DNA of 35,684 nt from Deltaproteobacteria bacterium (lineage in GTDB: Bacteria > Desulfobacterota > Desulfobacteria > Desulfobacterales > SURF-15): the NCBI GenBank assembly GCA_013349495.1, contig DUZK01000009.1:1-35684 (forward strand), read 5' to 3'. The notes under the pieces were generated by a model. That model saw only the letters and a program-made list of their open reading frames with translations, was not told the DNA's origin and did no database searches. Each line of letters begins with the position of its first letter. Position 1 is the stretch's first letter. The position numbers and the translations under genes were made by a program. Shown one piece after another: positions 18,084 through 28,221 of this stretch.

Positions 18084-19457
18084 ATGTATTTTAAAAAGTA
18101 TCACATCCACTTTGTCGGAATCGGAGGAATCGGAATGAGCGGGATTGCCGAGTTGCTGCTGAATCTCGGCTACGAAGTGTCCGGTTCCGATATCAAGGCA
18201 TCCGATATTACCGAACGGCTCGAGACCCTGGGGGGAATCATCCATACCGGCCATTCAGCGGAACACGTTTCAGGTGCGGATGTCGTGGTGGTCTCATCAG
18301 CCGTCAGAGCCGAAAACCCCGAGGTGAGCGCCGCTCACCAGCTGGCCATACCGGTTATCCCCAGAGCGGAGATGCTGGCTGAACTGATGCGGCTAAAATA
18401 CAGCGTTGCCGTAGCCGGCGCCCATGGAAAAACATCCACCACATCGATTGTTGCCGCTGTGCTCGGAAAAGGCCGGCTCGATCCCACAGTGGTCATCGGA
18501 GGAAAGCTCAAGGGGATCGATTCAAACGCGGTCCTCGGGATGGGAGATTTCATCGTTGCGGAAGCGGACGAAAGCGACGGTTCCTTTTTGAAGATGTCAC
18601 CCACCATAGCCGTGGTCACCAACATCGATAGGGAGCATCTCGATTTTTATAAGGATCTCGAAGACATAAAAAACGTATTTTTCGATTTCATTGACCGAAT
18701 CCCCTTTTACGGTCTGGCCGTCCTCTGTCTCGACAATGAGCCGATACAGGATTTGATTCCAAAAATAAAAAAGCGGTTTACCACCTATGGAATGAGTACC
18801 CAAGCCGATTATCAGGCCAGGAATATCAGGTTTCAGGGGTTAAAAACCCAATTTACCCTTCACCATCTGGGAGAGGATCTCGGTGATATCACGCTGAACC
18901 TTCCGGGTATCCACAATGTATATAATGCCATGGCCAGCATTGCCGTGGGGTTTGAGCTGAACATCCCTCTTGAAATCATCAAATCAGCCATGGAAACCTT
19001 GGAAGGAGTTCAGCGTCGAATGGAAGTCAAGGGGGTCGAGCAGGGAATCACGGTTGTGGATGATTACGGGCATCATCCCACAGAGATCAAGACCACGCTT
19101 CAGGCGGTCAAGGAAAGCTGGCCGGATAAAAAAATCATACTGGCGTTCCAGCCCCACCGATATACCCGAACCCATGCGCTGTTTGACGAGTTTACCCGGG
19201 CATTCTACCAGTCCGATCTCCTGGTAGTCCTGCCCATCTATCCGGCGGGAGAGAATCCCATCAACGGGGTGGATAGCGCCCGGTTGTGTGAAGAGATCAA
19301 GGCTCACGGCCATAAAGAGGTAATCTGCATGGACGGAATGGAGTCGGCCCTGGCCTATTTAAAGGACGTACTCCGATCCGGGGATCTCCTACTGACCCTG
19401 GGAGCCGGAGATGTGTGGAAGGTGGGTGTAGCTGTTTTAAACGCGCTAAGGAATTAA
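18084..19457 (+). CDS. murC: UDP-MurNAc--L-alanine ligase MurC
   Basis: HFVGIGGIGMSGIAELL; VAGAHGKTSTTSIVAAVL; EADESDGSFLKMSPTIAVVTNID; DDYGHHPTEIKTTL. Confidence 0.97.
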   Translation: MYFKKYHIHFVGIGGIGMSGIAELLLNLGYEVSGSDIKASDITERLETLGGIIHTGHSAEHVSGADVVVVSSAVRAENPEVSAAHQLAIPVIPRAEMLAELMRLKYSVAVAGAHGKTSTTSIVAAVLGKGRLDPTVVIGGKLKGIDSNAVLGMGDFIVAEADESDGSFLKMSPTIAVVTNIDREHLDFYKDLEDIKNVFFDFIDRIPFYGLAVLCLDNEPIQDLIPKIKKRFTTYGMSTQADYQARNIRFQGLKTQFTLHHLGEDLGDITLNLPGIHNVYNAMASIAVGFELNIPLEIIKSAMETLEGVQRRMEVKGVEQGITVVDDYGHHPTEIKTTLQAVKESWPDKKIILAFQPHRYTRTHALFDEFTRAFYQSDLLVVLPIYPAGENPINGVDSARLCEEIKAHGHKEVICMDGMESALAYLKDVLRSGDLLLTLGAGDVWKVGVAVLNALRN

Positions 19458-19460
19458 AAA

Positions 19461-19543
19461 ATTTTCGATTTGCAAATTTCGATTGGCGATCTGATTCCGG
19501 AAATAACCGAAATTCGAAAACCGAAAATCCAAAATCGAAAATA
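19461..19543. repeat. Head-to-head 7-bp repeat element in the murC-murB spacer
   Basis: Left attttcgatttgcaaatttcgattggcgat. Reverse complement of right attttcgattttggattttcggttttcg. Both arms have 7-bp periodicity. Confidence 0.8.
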
Positions 19544-19548
19544 TAATT

Positions 19549-20496
19549 ATGCGGTTGAGTGAAGACGATAAAAATTGGCTGACCACCCGGTTTGAAGGCA
19601 GCATCAAATTTGATGAGCCCATGTCCAAACATACGTCTTTGCGGGTGGGTGGGCCTGTGGAAGTTTTTGCAATTCCGGATACGCTTGAGGAGTTGATGGT
19701 ATTGGTTGAGTGGGCATGGAAAAAAGAGATTCCCTATTTAACGGTCGGTGGTGGTACCAATTTGCTGGTCACCGACAATGGGGTGCACGGAATAATCCTG
19801 TTGCTCACACATTGTCTGAACAAGATCACCAGCAGCGGAAAAGACAATGGCCGTGAATGGGTAACGGCTGCTGCCGGAGTCAAGCTGGCGGCATTTTGCC
19901 GGTATGCCATTGAAAACGGCTTATCCGGCACAAACTTCGCTTTGGGAATTCCCGGAACCATTGGAGGAGCCATTATGATGAATGCCGGGACGGTCTTGGG
20001 ATCAATGACCGACATTCTGGAGACGGTAACCGTTTACCAGCCGGAAAGGGGAATGCATAAATTAGGGAAAGCCCATCTCGATTTCGGCTATCGGTCCCTC
20101 TCCCTGGAGAAGGTCTGCAACCCCAGCCATGGGTTACCTATTGTTTTGGAGGGATGTTTTCGACTCCATCGAGAAGATCCTTACCGATTGCAGCAGGAAG
20201 GCCATGGGATCCTCCTTGAAAGAAGAGAGAGGGAACCAAATCGCTATCCCAGTGCGGGAAGCTTTTTTAAAAACCCGGAATCCGGAAAAACCGCAGGTGA
20301 ATTGATCGATTCGGCGGGTTTGAAGGGTCGTCAAATCGGCGGTGCGGAGATATCTTCAAAGCACGCCAATTATATTGTGAATCGTAAGAATGCCACAGCC
20401 GGAGATATCCTCTCTCTTATGAAACTGATTCAGGAGACGGTTTTAGAGCGGTTCGGGATTTCACTGGAACCGGAGGTAAAAATCATTGGTGACTAG
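19549..20496 (+). CDS. murB: UDP-N-acetylenolpyruvoylglucosamine reductase MurB
   Basis: HTSLRVGGPVEVFAIPDT; LTVGGGTNLLVTDNGVHGIIL; GIPGTIGGAIMMNAG; PSAGSFFKNPE. Confidence 0.96.
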   Translation: MRLSEDDKNWLTTRFEGSIKFDEPMSKHTSLRVGGPVEVFAIPDTLEELMVLVEWAWKKEIPYLTVGGGTNLLVTDNGVHGIILLLTHCLNKITSSGKDNGREWVTAAAGVKLAAFCRYAIENGLSGTNFALGIPGTIGGAIMMNAGTVLGSMTDILETVTVYQPERGMHKLGKAHLDFGYRSLSLEKVCNPSHGLPIVLEGCFRLHREDPYRLQQEGHGILLERREREPNRYPSAGSFFKNPESGKTAGELIDSAGLKGRQIGGAEISSKHANYIVNRKNATAGDILSLMKLIQETVLERFGISLEPEVKIIGD

Positions 20497-21343
20497 ACGG
20501 GGGAAAAAACCCAATAAACGACGATACCGGCAACGCTTAAGCCCGGTCAAACGGATTCTATGGGGCTTTAAAATCGGCGTGATGGTGGGAATCGGTGCGG
20601 TCGGGGTCCTGGGCATGAGTGCGGGTTTCATCTTCCTCTACGATCTGGTCACACAGGCCGAGGTTTTTAGTGCTCAAAAAATAGAAATCGATGGCATCCG
20701 ACGCCTCTCCAGAGCGGATATTTTCGAACAGGCGCAGTTGAAAAATGGAGTAAACATCTTCTCCGTGAATCTTCCCCGCACCCGAAAACGGTTGCTGGGA
20801 CACCCCTGGATTGCCGAGGCGGAGATATCTATAATTCCGCCCGACGGGCTTGCCATCATTTTAAAGGAGCATTCGCCGGTTGCCTTAATCCGGTTGGATC
20901 GAACCTATATCATGAATTCAGAGGGGGAAATATTTAAAGCCTGGGCTGATTCAGACCCGACGCAGCTCCCTATAATTGATGGGCTCGAGTTTGAGGATTT
21001 GTATGTTCGGGGGGATGAAATGAGCCCTCCCCTTAAGGCGGTAATGGACATAATCGACCTCGGAAAGCGGAAGGACAGTATCTTGCCCAACAGAAAACTG
21101 AGTGTCATTAAAGTGGATCGTGATTCGGGAATTACCATTTATGCCTATCCGGACAAGACGGAAATCAAGCTGGGATATGGCGGATATCCGGGAAAGTACA
21201 AGATTCTGTCAACGGTGTTGTCCTATCTTAATCGACAGTCGGAATTCCGGGCTGTCCGCACCATCGACCTCATAAAAACAAATCGCATTGTAGTCAATCC
21301 CATAAGAGCAGTAGCCGAAGGCAAGGACAAAAAGGAGGTGTAG
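20486..21343 (+). CDS. ftsQ: Cell division protein FtsQ (POTRA-FtsQ)
   Basis: N-terminal TM, POTRA-like region FSAQKIEIDGIRRLSRADIFEQAQLKNGVNIFSVNLPRTRKRLLGHPWIAEAEISIIPPDGLAIILKEHSPVAL. Start is TTG 20486 or GTG 20489. Confidence 0.92.
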   Translation: MVTRRGKKPNKRRYRQRLSPVKRILWGFKIGVMVGIGAVGVLGMSAGFIFLYDLVTQAEVFSAQKIEIDGIRRLSRADIFEQAQLKNGVNIFSVNLPRTRKRLLGHPWIAEAEISIIPPDGLAIILKEHSPVALIRLDRTYIMNSEGEIFKAWADSDPTQLPIIDGLEFEDLYVRGDEMSPPLKAVMDIIDLGKRKDSILPNRKLSVIKVDRDSGITIYAYPDKTEIKLGYGGYPGKYKILSTVLSYLNRQSEFRAVRTIDLIKTNRIVVNPIRAVAEGKDKKEV

Positions 21344-22570
21344 GTGCAAAAACAGGACAACATCATCGTGGGGCTGGACATCGGCACAACAAAGATCTGT
21401 ACCGTTGTTGGTGAAATGTCCGGCAGTGATATCAACATCATCGGAATCGGAACTCACCCCTCCATCGGGCTCCGAAAAGGCGTGGTGGTGAATATCGAGT
21501 CCACTGTCGAATCCATCAAAAAGGCTGTGGAAGAAGCCGAACTGATGGCCGGTTGTGAAATCTCAAACGTCTATGCCGGTATTGCAGGCGGACATATCAC
21601 CGGATTCAACAGTCGGGGAATAGTCGCCATCAAAGGGTCCGAGGTCGTACAAGGTGATGTGGATCGGGTCATCGATGCAGCCCGGGCCGTGGCCATTCCC
21701 ATGGACCGGGAAGTCATCCATGTGCTTCCCCAGGAATTTATTGTGGATGATCAATCAGGAATCCAAAATCCGCTCGGCATGTCGGCGGTTCGGCTGGAAG
21801 CAAAAATCCATATCGTGACAGGGGCGGTGACATCGGCCCACAACATCGTCAAGTGCGCCAATCGGGCAGGCTTGGATGTTTGCGACATCGTTCTGGAATC
21901 ACTGGCCTCGGGGGAGGCCGTACTCACCGAAGAAGAAAAACAGCTGGGAACCGCATTGCTGGATCTCGGTGGAGGGACAACGGACCTTGCCATTTTCTCG
22001 GGCAACAACATCAGGCACACATTCGTGTTGGCGTTGGGCGGCAATAACCTGACCAACGATATTGCCGTGGGACTTCGCGCCCCGGTTAGCGAAGCTGAAA
22101 AGATCAAGATAAAATACGGAACCTGTGTGGCAAGAGACATCAACACCGAGGAAACCATCGAAGTGCCCGGTATGGGCGGCCGAAAATCGAGAAAGCTGCC
22201 CAGACAGATCTTGGGAGAAATATTGGAACCGAGAATGGAAGAAATCTTCACTCTGGTAAAAAGGGAAATTTACCGGGCAGGAATGGAAAATGCCATGACC
22301 TCCGGTTCGGTGCTCACCGGCGGAACCTCCCTGTTGGAAGGGGTCATCGAGGTGGCTGAATCGGTTTTCAACCTTCCCACCCGTCTCGGCAAGCCTCAGG
22401 GAATAAGCGGACTGGTGGATGTGGTGAACAATCCCATGTACGCCACCGGTGTGGGGCTTGTCCTCTACGGCGCAAAAAATCAGAACGCCAAGAAGTTCAG
22501 AATTCGGGATACGAATATTTTCAATCGTGTCATGAACCGGATGAAAAACTGGTTCAAGGAGGTTGTATGA
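21344..22570 (+). CDS. ftsA: Cell division protein FtsA
   Basis: IIVGLDIGTTKICTVVGE; LLDLGGGTTDLAIF; SGSVLTGGTSLLEGV; C-terminal amphipathic helix RVMNRMKNWFKEVV. Confidence 0.97.
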   Translation: MQKQDNIIVGLDIGTTKICTVVGEMSGSDINIIGIGTHPSIGLRKGVVVNIESTVESIKKAVEEAELMAGCEISNVYAGIAGGHITGFNSRGIVAIKGSEVVQGDVDRVIDAARAVAIPMDREVIHVLPQEFIVDDQSGIQNPLGMSAVRLEAKIHIVTGAVTSAHNIVKCANRAGLDVCDIVLESLASGEAVLTEEEKQLGTALLDLGGGTTDLAIFSGNNIRHTFVLALGGNNLTNDIAVGLRAPVSEAEKIKIKYGTCVARDINTEETIEVPGMGGRKSRKLPRQILGEILEPRMEEIFTLVKREIYRAGMENAMTSGSVLTGGTSLLEGVIEVAESVFNLPTRLGKPQGISGLVDVVNNPMYATGVGLVLYGAKNQNAKKFRIRDTNIFNRVMNRMKNWFKEVV

Positions 22571-22645
22571 TCATGAAACAGTTAGCGAAAGTTGGTGGAA
22601 GCTTAAAACCTTTGCACAAGAACCAAATACAATAGGAGGTGGGGA

Positions 22646-23842
22646 ATGCCATTTACGTTTGTAGAAACAGAAAAATCGGCTAAGATTAAGGTAATCGGTG
22701 TGGGCGGAGCCGGCGGAAACGCCATCAACAACATGATCAATTCGAGTCTGCAAGGCGTTAGGTTCATTGCCGCCAACACGGATGCCCAAGCCCTTGAGAT
22801 CTCCAAAGCACCCATTAAGATTCAAATCGGTGAAAAGCTGACCGAAGGGCTTGGGGCCGGTGCGAATCCTCAACTCGGCCGTGATGCCGCATTGGAAAAT
22901 GCCGAAGCTATTCGAGCTGCCCTGGAGGGCAGCCACATGGTTTTCATCACAGCCGGCTTTGGCGGCGGAACCGGCACCGGTGCTGCTCCGGTCATTGCTG
23001 AGATCTGTAAAGATATCGGTGCACTGACTGTGGCGGTGGTAACCAGACCCTTTTCGTTCGAAGGGAGGAAACGGAACCGGTTGGCCGAAGACGGTATCGA
23101 CCAGTTAAAGGAATATGCCGATACCGTAATCACCATCCCCAACGACCGGTTGAGGGGCATAGCCACCAAAAATGCAACCATGGTCGAAATGTTCAGGAAA
23201 GCAGACGAAATACTGCTCCATTCGGTCAAGGGAATAACAGACCTGATTATGATGCCGGGTCTGGTCAACCTCGATTTTGCCGATGTGCGGACCACCATGT
23301 CAAAGGCGGGGATGGCCATCATGGGAATCGGCATATCCAGCGGCGAAAATCGGGCCATCGAGGCGGCGGAACATGCCATTTCTCACCCGCTCCTGGAAGA
23401 TATATCCATAGCCGGTGCAAAGGGTGTGCTTATGAATATCACCTGCACCAGCGATTTGACCATGGAGGAAATGACCGAAGCCTCGGAACGGATTTACAAG
23501 GAAGTGGGTGATGATGCAGAAATCATCTGGGGTGCTGTTGTGGATGACAACCTCGGTGATGAGATGCGGGTGACGGTAATTGCAACCGGAATCGGTGAAG
23601 GACCGGATCGTGTCAAACTCTCGGACAAAACGCGAAATACCGGGCTAAAGGGGCTGAGAGGTGTGGTCAGGGATGTGAGGCCGGGTGAATTCAATAACGC
23701 CGTCGACCTGGACGAACCGACTTATATCCGTCAACAGGAAGCGGTCAATGAATCCACCGGTTCCATGTACAGAGGATATAAAGGCATGATCGTCGATAAC
23801 GATCTGGAAATCCCCACATTCTTACGCAGGAAAGCCGATTAA
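22646..23842 (+). CDS. ftsZ: Cell division protein FtsZ
   Basis: IKVIGVGGAGGNAINNMI; TAGFGGGTGTGAAPVIAEI; C-terminal peptide DLEIPTFLRRKAD; RBS aggaggt upstream. Confidence 0.98.
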   Translation: MPFTFVETEKSAKIKVIGVGGAGGNAINNMINSSLQGVRFIAANTDAQALEISKAPIKIQIGEKLTEGLGAGANPQLGRDAALENAEAIRAALEGSHMVFITAGFGGGTGTGAAPVIAEICKDIGALTVAVVTRPFSFEGRKRNRLAEDGIDQLKEYADTVITIPNDRLRGIATKNATMVEMFRKADEILLHSVKGITDLIMMPGLVNLDFADVRTTMSKAGMAIMGIGISSGENRAIEAAEHAISHPLLEDISIAGAKGVLMNITCTSDLTMEEMTEASERIYKEVGDDAEIIWGAVVDDNLGDEMRVTVIATGIGEGPDRVKLSDKTRNTGLKGLRGVVRDVRPGEFNNAVDLDEPTYIRQQEAVNESTGSMYRGYKGMIVDNDLEIPTFLRRKAD

Positions 23843-23885
23843 AGATTACGGTTTACGGAATTCGGTTTTCGATTTAGGATGACCG
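23841..23885. repeat. Short 7-bp repeat array downstream of ftsZ
   Basis: agattac/ggtttac/ggaattc/ggttttc/gatttag/gatgacc. Confidence 0.5.
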
Positions 23886-23909
23886 GTACTGTATCCATCT
23901 TACATCGAA

Positions 23910-25667
23910 ATGGTTTTCATGGTTTCAAAAACCCGAACATCCAGAAACGAATTCATTGAGACTGAAGTCGGCACCATAAGGAAAAACTGGAATGGTCGCA
24001 TCCGCATCGCACTGGCCTATCCCAATCGATACCATGTCGGGATGTCGAATCTCGGCTTTCAAACGGTATACCGGGCATTCAATGCTTTTGAACATGTGGT
24101 GTGCGAAAGGGTATTCATTCAGGAACCTGACGAATCCGCAGCTCGAGGCCCGAGGAGTCTGGAATCGGACCGACGGCTGTCGGATTTTGACATTATCGCA
24201 TTCTCCATCTCATTTGAAAATGATTACATCAACCTCCTAACCCTGCTAAAACAGGCCGGACTCCCCTTGCGGTCCAAGGATAGATCCCCCACCCATCCTT
24301 TGGTCATCGCAGGGGGAGTCGCCTGCTTACTGAACCCCGAACCCATCGCCCCTTTCATGGACTGCTTCCTGATCGGTGAGTCAGAACCGTTGATCCCCCG
24401 ATTCATGGAAGCCTTTGATCCTTCCAAGGAAAAACAATTATTGTTGAAGGAACTTGTCCGCGAAATACAGGGAATCTATGTCCCGGCATTCTATGAAATC
24501 CGTTACGATAAAAACGGTATCCTTTCAAGTTTTCACCCCCTTGCCGATGCGCCGGATACGATACAGCCCATGGCCCTAAAGGATTCTCCGGTGAAACCCG
24601 CATTCAGTTGTCTGCTGACGCCGCACGCCGCCTTTGACGATACCTATCTCATCGAAGTCGGCCGGGGCTGTCCCCATGGATGCAGATTTTGTGCGGCCGG
24701 CTACATTTATCGCCCCCCCCGATTCAGGCCCTTGACGGACCTTAAACAGTGCATTGATGCCGGAAGCGCCCAAACCCGTAAGGTAGGGTTGGTGGGGGCA
24801 GCGGTCTCGGACCACCCGGATATCGGAAATCTTTGCCGCTTTGTGGACGGCAAGGATATTCAATTATCGTTCAGCTCCCTGAGGGCCGATGCCCTGACCC
24901 CGGAGTTATTGACCGCACTGAAACAAAGCGGTGTAAAAACCGCCACCATCGCTCCGGATGCCGGGTCGGAAAGGATGCGCAGGGTCATCAACAAGGGTTT
25001 GACAGAAGAACATATTCTCCAAGCCGCAGAAAATCTGGTGGCATACGGTATCCCCAATTTGAGGCTCTATTTTATGGTGGGTCTTCCAACCGAAACAACC
25101 GAAGACCTTGAAGCCGTCGTTGTCCTGTGCAAGCAGTTGAAACACCGATTTCTTCAATCGAGTCGGGCAAGAAAAAGGATGGGGGAAATAACGGTCGGCT
25201 TGAATTCCTTTGTACCGAAACCCTTCACGCCGTTCCAATGGTCGGCCATGGATGAGGTGAGCAGCCTGAAAAAGAAGATTAAAACGGTTAAAACCGCACT
25301 CAATCGCGTACCCAATGTTCGGGTCTACTCGGATATTCCCCGCTGGGCGTATGTACAGGGCTTTCTTTCCAGGGGAGACCGAAGAACCGCTGAGTTGTTG
25401 GTACAGGCACATGACAACAACGAAAATTGGGCGAAAACCCTAAAAGCCTCCCCCATTAATGCGGACTTTTATGTTTACCGAGAGCGTTCAACAAGTGAGA
25501 ACCTGCCATGGGATTTTATCGACCACGGGATTAAGAAGTCATTTTTAAAACGGGAATACCGCAGGGCTTTGGAGGGAAAAACCACTGACCTGTGCAAACC
25601 GGATACATGTAATATCTGTGGCGTATGCAAACAAACGAACGGTTCTATAACACCAAACGAAGGCTAA
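23910..25667 (+). CDS. B12-binding-domain-type radical SAM protein (resembles the TIGR03960 family)
   Basis: YPNRYHVGMSNLGFQTVYRAFN; EVGRGCPHGCRFCAAGYIYRPPRFR (CxxxCxxC); Cys-rich C-terminus CKPDTCNICGVCK. Confidence 0.85.
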   Translation: MVFMVSKTRTSRNEFIETEVGTIRKNWNGRIRIALAYPNRYHVGMSNLGFQTVYRAFNAFEHVVCERVFIQEPDESAARGPRSLESDRRLSDFDIIAFSISFENDYINLLTLLKQAGLPLRSKDRSPTHPLVIAGGVACLLNPEPIAPFMDCFLIGESEPLIPRFMEAFDPSKEKQLLLKELVREIQGIYVPAFYEIRYDKNGILSSFHPLADAPDTIQPMALKDSPVKPAFSCLLTPHAAFDDTYLIEVGRGCPHGCRFCAAGYIYRPPRFRPLTDLKQCIDAGSAQTRKVGLVGAAVSDHPDIGNLCRFVDGKDIQLSFSSLRADALTPELLTALKQSGVKTATIAPDAGSERMRRVINKGLTEEHILQAAENLVAYGIPNLRLYFMVGLPTETTEDLEAVVVLCKQLKHRFLQSSRARKRMGEITVGLNSFVPKPFTPFQWSAMDEVSSLKKKIKTVKTALNRVPNVRVYSDIPRWAYVQGFLSRGDRRTAELLVQAHDNNENWAKTLKASPINADFYVYRERSTSENLPWDFIDHGIKKSFLKREYRRALEGKTTDLCKPDTCNICGVCKQTNGSITPNEG

Positions 25668-25834
25668 AAACTGTTTTGTGGAGCCACTATATTCGAGTAT
25701 TCTCAGAGTATTGGAGTGATGGAGTAATGATTCATAAACTGATCTTTTCTTTTACAACACTCCAACTGAATATATCATGTTCCTTTTGAACTTCTTAAGA
25801 TTAAATTGTTATTGGATTAAGTTTCGGAAAAGAA

Positions 25835-28090
25835 TCACCCGGAACCGGGTCCGGCCGTACTTGCCGGTAACATAATTTTAAAGACGGTTCCGGTTTCCCC
25901 GCCGCTTTCACATATAATGCTGCCCTTCAATTCCTTTACGATATTGTGAACAACGGTGAGCCCCAGTCCACGATGATCGGCACCTTTAGAACTGATAAAC
26001 GGCTCAAAAAGCCGATGCCTGATCGCTTCCGGAATGCCCGGGCCGTCGTCTCGGACAATCATTTCGATACTGTTTGAAACGTCATCTTGCTGATCCGCCT
26101 CTTTTATTTTAAAATCGTCCCGGCCACGGGTTTCAATATAGATATTCCCTCCGTTTTTCATTGCTTCAGCAGCATTTTTCACGAGATTTGACAGCACTTG
26201 CTTCAAGCGGCCGGGGTCACACAAGACCTTCGCCAACCCCTCTCCCAGAGACAGGTGATCGGATATGCCCAGGGGTTGTAGTATCGATTGGCGCAGGAGC
26301 TTCATCTGGGACAAAATCACCGAGTTGACATCCACTTCAGTGGAATCACCGGAGTCAGGCTGGGAAAAGGTCGTTAACTGACAAACGATTTGATAGACGC
26401 GGTCAATCTCCTCATTGATAATGGTAATGTCTTCCTGTGAAGGATGCCTTTCCGGAAGTTTTAAACCGAGTATCTTCAGGTAATTTTTTATGATCCCCAG
26501 AGGATTATTCACCTCATGAACGACTTTGCCGGCCATAGTGGATACCGCTTCCATTCGCTCCGCTTGTATCCTCTGGTTTTCTCTGTATTTGAGTTCGTCC
26601 ACATATAATGAGACAGCGGCGTGGTAGGCAAACATCTCCATAAGTTTTCGCTGGCTCGGAAACCGTGGGGTCTGGCCCGCCCGGACCCCTAATGCAATCA
26701 CGCCCATATACTGGTGACGAACCGAAAGGGGAATGCAGATCATGCCGTCAGTACGCAAAAGTTGCGCGATCTGCTTATCGGCAATACTCAAATCGGAAGT
26801 CGCCCGGCTGTTGAGGATACGGTTCTGTTTCAAGGACTGAATCAACAGACTGCTTTCGAATCGGACGGGTACGACCAGTTCGTTTATGCGTGTCTCTAAA
26901 TATCCGCCTTTGGGTGACCGGCCCATTAGTATTTCTTTCCCGGGATCATAGAGAAAAAACATAAGAGATGGAACATCGAATAGTATTTTAAGACCCCGTT
27001 CGAGAATCGTGAGGATGGCTTCCTGTCCATCAGCCTTAAGGAGATTGTCCAGCGTTCCGTAAAGCAGGGATATATTCTTAACCTGGCTGAGAAGTTCTTC
27101 GTTCGATTCCTGCTGAATTTCAGCTGAAAGATCCGGCGGTTGTTCCACCGGGATATCCATGCTGCGGGCAACGTCCAGGATCTCTTCCTTTGCCTCGGAT
27201 AAGATCCCTTCCACGAGGGATGGTGAAAATCCGAAAACGGTTTGGGCAATCTCTCTGCCGCCGGCCGATTGTACCGAGTTTCCTTGGCTCAAAACATTGG
27301 CCACATGAACAATCTTCACCAGGGGAAACGCATGAGCAATATCTTCAATCGGTTCGTGGTGATAATGAACGGCATCGGCCATTAACGGGTCCAGATTCCA
27401 TCTGCGGGTAAGCCAGGCCCCGACTTCGGCATGAGAAGCGCCTAGCCGGACCTCTCCGGCAATCAGCTGTTCCGAATTTACCCCGGACTCAGATAATAAC
27501 AGGCCGTATTCTTTGGGAAAATGAATCCAAAAGATGAGTTTGGCAATGTCATGAAGCAGTCCGGACAAAAACGCTTCTTCCGGATGTTTATAATCCGTAA
27601 GCTTTGCGAGCCGCCTGGAAATCAAGGCGCACAACAAAGAGTGCCACCAAAACTGACTTAGATTAAAATGGGCGCCGCTTTTGGTTTGCGAGAAAACCTG
27701 CAACACCGAGGCACTGATGGCCATGTTCTTAATGGTATCAGCCCCCAGGTAGAGCACGGCTTTTTCAAGACTGGTTACCGGATCTCTCAGGCCCATGTAG
27801 GGGGAGTTGACCAGTCGCAGCACTTTGGAAGCCAGAGAAGGATCCTTGGCGGTAATCTGGGAAAGTTCCTTTAATGTGGTTTTGTCGCTGTTGCATGCTT
27901 CAATCAGCTTGACGAGGACTTGAGGGAGACTGGGAAGGTTTTTCGAGCGTTTTAATTTTTGGAATATGTTTTTTTCTTTATTCACGGCAAACGACAAGCA
28001 TTGGAGGTTAAAAAATCGCGGAATACTAAGCTTCATATGGAGGCATGTCAATAAAATAATTATTTGCCTGGGGAAAACAGAGGGTTGCAT
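25835..28090 (-). CDS. HDOD - GAF - histidine kinase hybrid sensor
   Basis: HDOD: LPSLPQVLVKLIEACNSDKTTLKELSQITAKDPSLASKVLRLVNSPYMG. GAF-like middle. H-box AGKVVHEVNNPLGIIKNYL. HATPase IVRDDGPGIPEAIRHRLFEPFISSKGADHRGLGLTVVHNIV. A GTG at 27985 is a plausible alternative start. Confidence 0.88.
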   Translation of the reverse strand: MQPSVFPRQIIILLTCLHMKLSIPRFFNLQCLSFAVNKEKNIFQKLKRSKNLPSLPQVLVKLIEACNSDKTTLKELSQITAKDPSLASKVLRLVNSPYMGLRDPVTSLEKAVLYLGADTIKNMAISASVLQVFSQTKSGAHFNLSQFWWHSLLCALISRRLAKLTDYKHPEEAFLSGLLHDIAKLIFWIHFPKEYGLLLSESGVNSEQLIAGEVRLGASHAEVGAWLTRRWNLDPLMADAVHYHHEPIEDIAHAFPLVKIVHVANVLSQGNSVQSAGGREIAQTVFGFSPSLVEGILSEAKEEILDVARSMDIPVEQPPDLSAEIQQESNEELLSQVKNISLLYGTLDNLLKADGQEAILTILERGLKILFDVPSLMFFLYDPGKEILMGRSPKGGYLETRINELVVPVRFESSLLIQSLKQNRILNSRATSDLSIADKQIAQLLRTDGMICIPLSVRHQYMGVIALGVRAGQTPRFPSQRKLMEMFAYHAAVSLYVDELKYRENQRIQAERMEAVSTMAGKVVHEVNNPLGIIKNYLKILGLKLPERHPSQEDITIINEEIDRVYQIVCQLTTFSQPDSGDSTEVDVNSVILSQMKLLRQSILQPLGISDHLSLGEGLAKVLCDPGRLKQVLSNLVKNAAEAMKNGGNIYIETRGRDDFKIKEADQQDDVSNSIEMIVRDDGPGIPEAIRHRLFEPFISSKGADHRGLGLTVVHNIVKELKGSIICESGGETGTVFKIMLPASTAGPGSG

Positions 28091-28221
28091 TCAGTTTCCA
28101 TCCTGGTCACAGGCCGTGCCGCACCTCACCGAATTGAAAAAAAAGTTCTTGAAAGCGACTGCGCATTATGGTACGCGATCTCCTTGGTTCTGCTGACGGA
28201 CCTGTTATAAAGATTTCTAAA

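Noticed and set aside
17975-19543. Short periodic intergenic repeats as CRISPR
   Set aside because: Units are 7 bp, degenerate and lack spacers; no cas genes in the window.
20486-20496. Missing ddl between murB and ftsQ as a deletion
   Set aside because: murB and ftsQ overlap cleanly, and many dcw clusters lack ddl; no evidence of a disrupted gene.
25692-25770. Possible further octamer element (ggagtgat/ggagtaat...caacactcca) between radical SAM and HDOD kinase
   Set aside because: Only about two units per side and poor complementarity; too weak to call as a copy. The same holds for actccatc/actccatt at positions 1-17.
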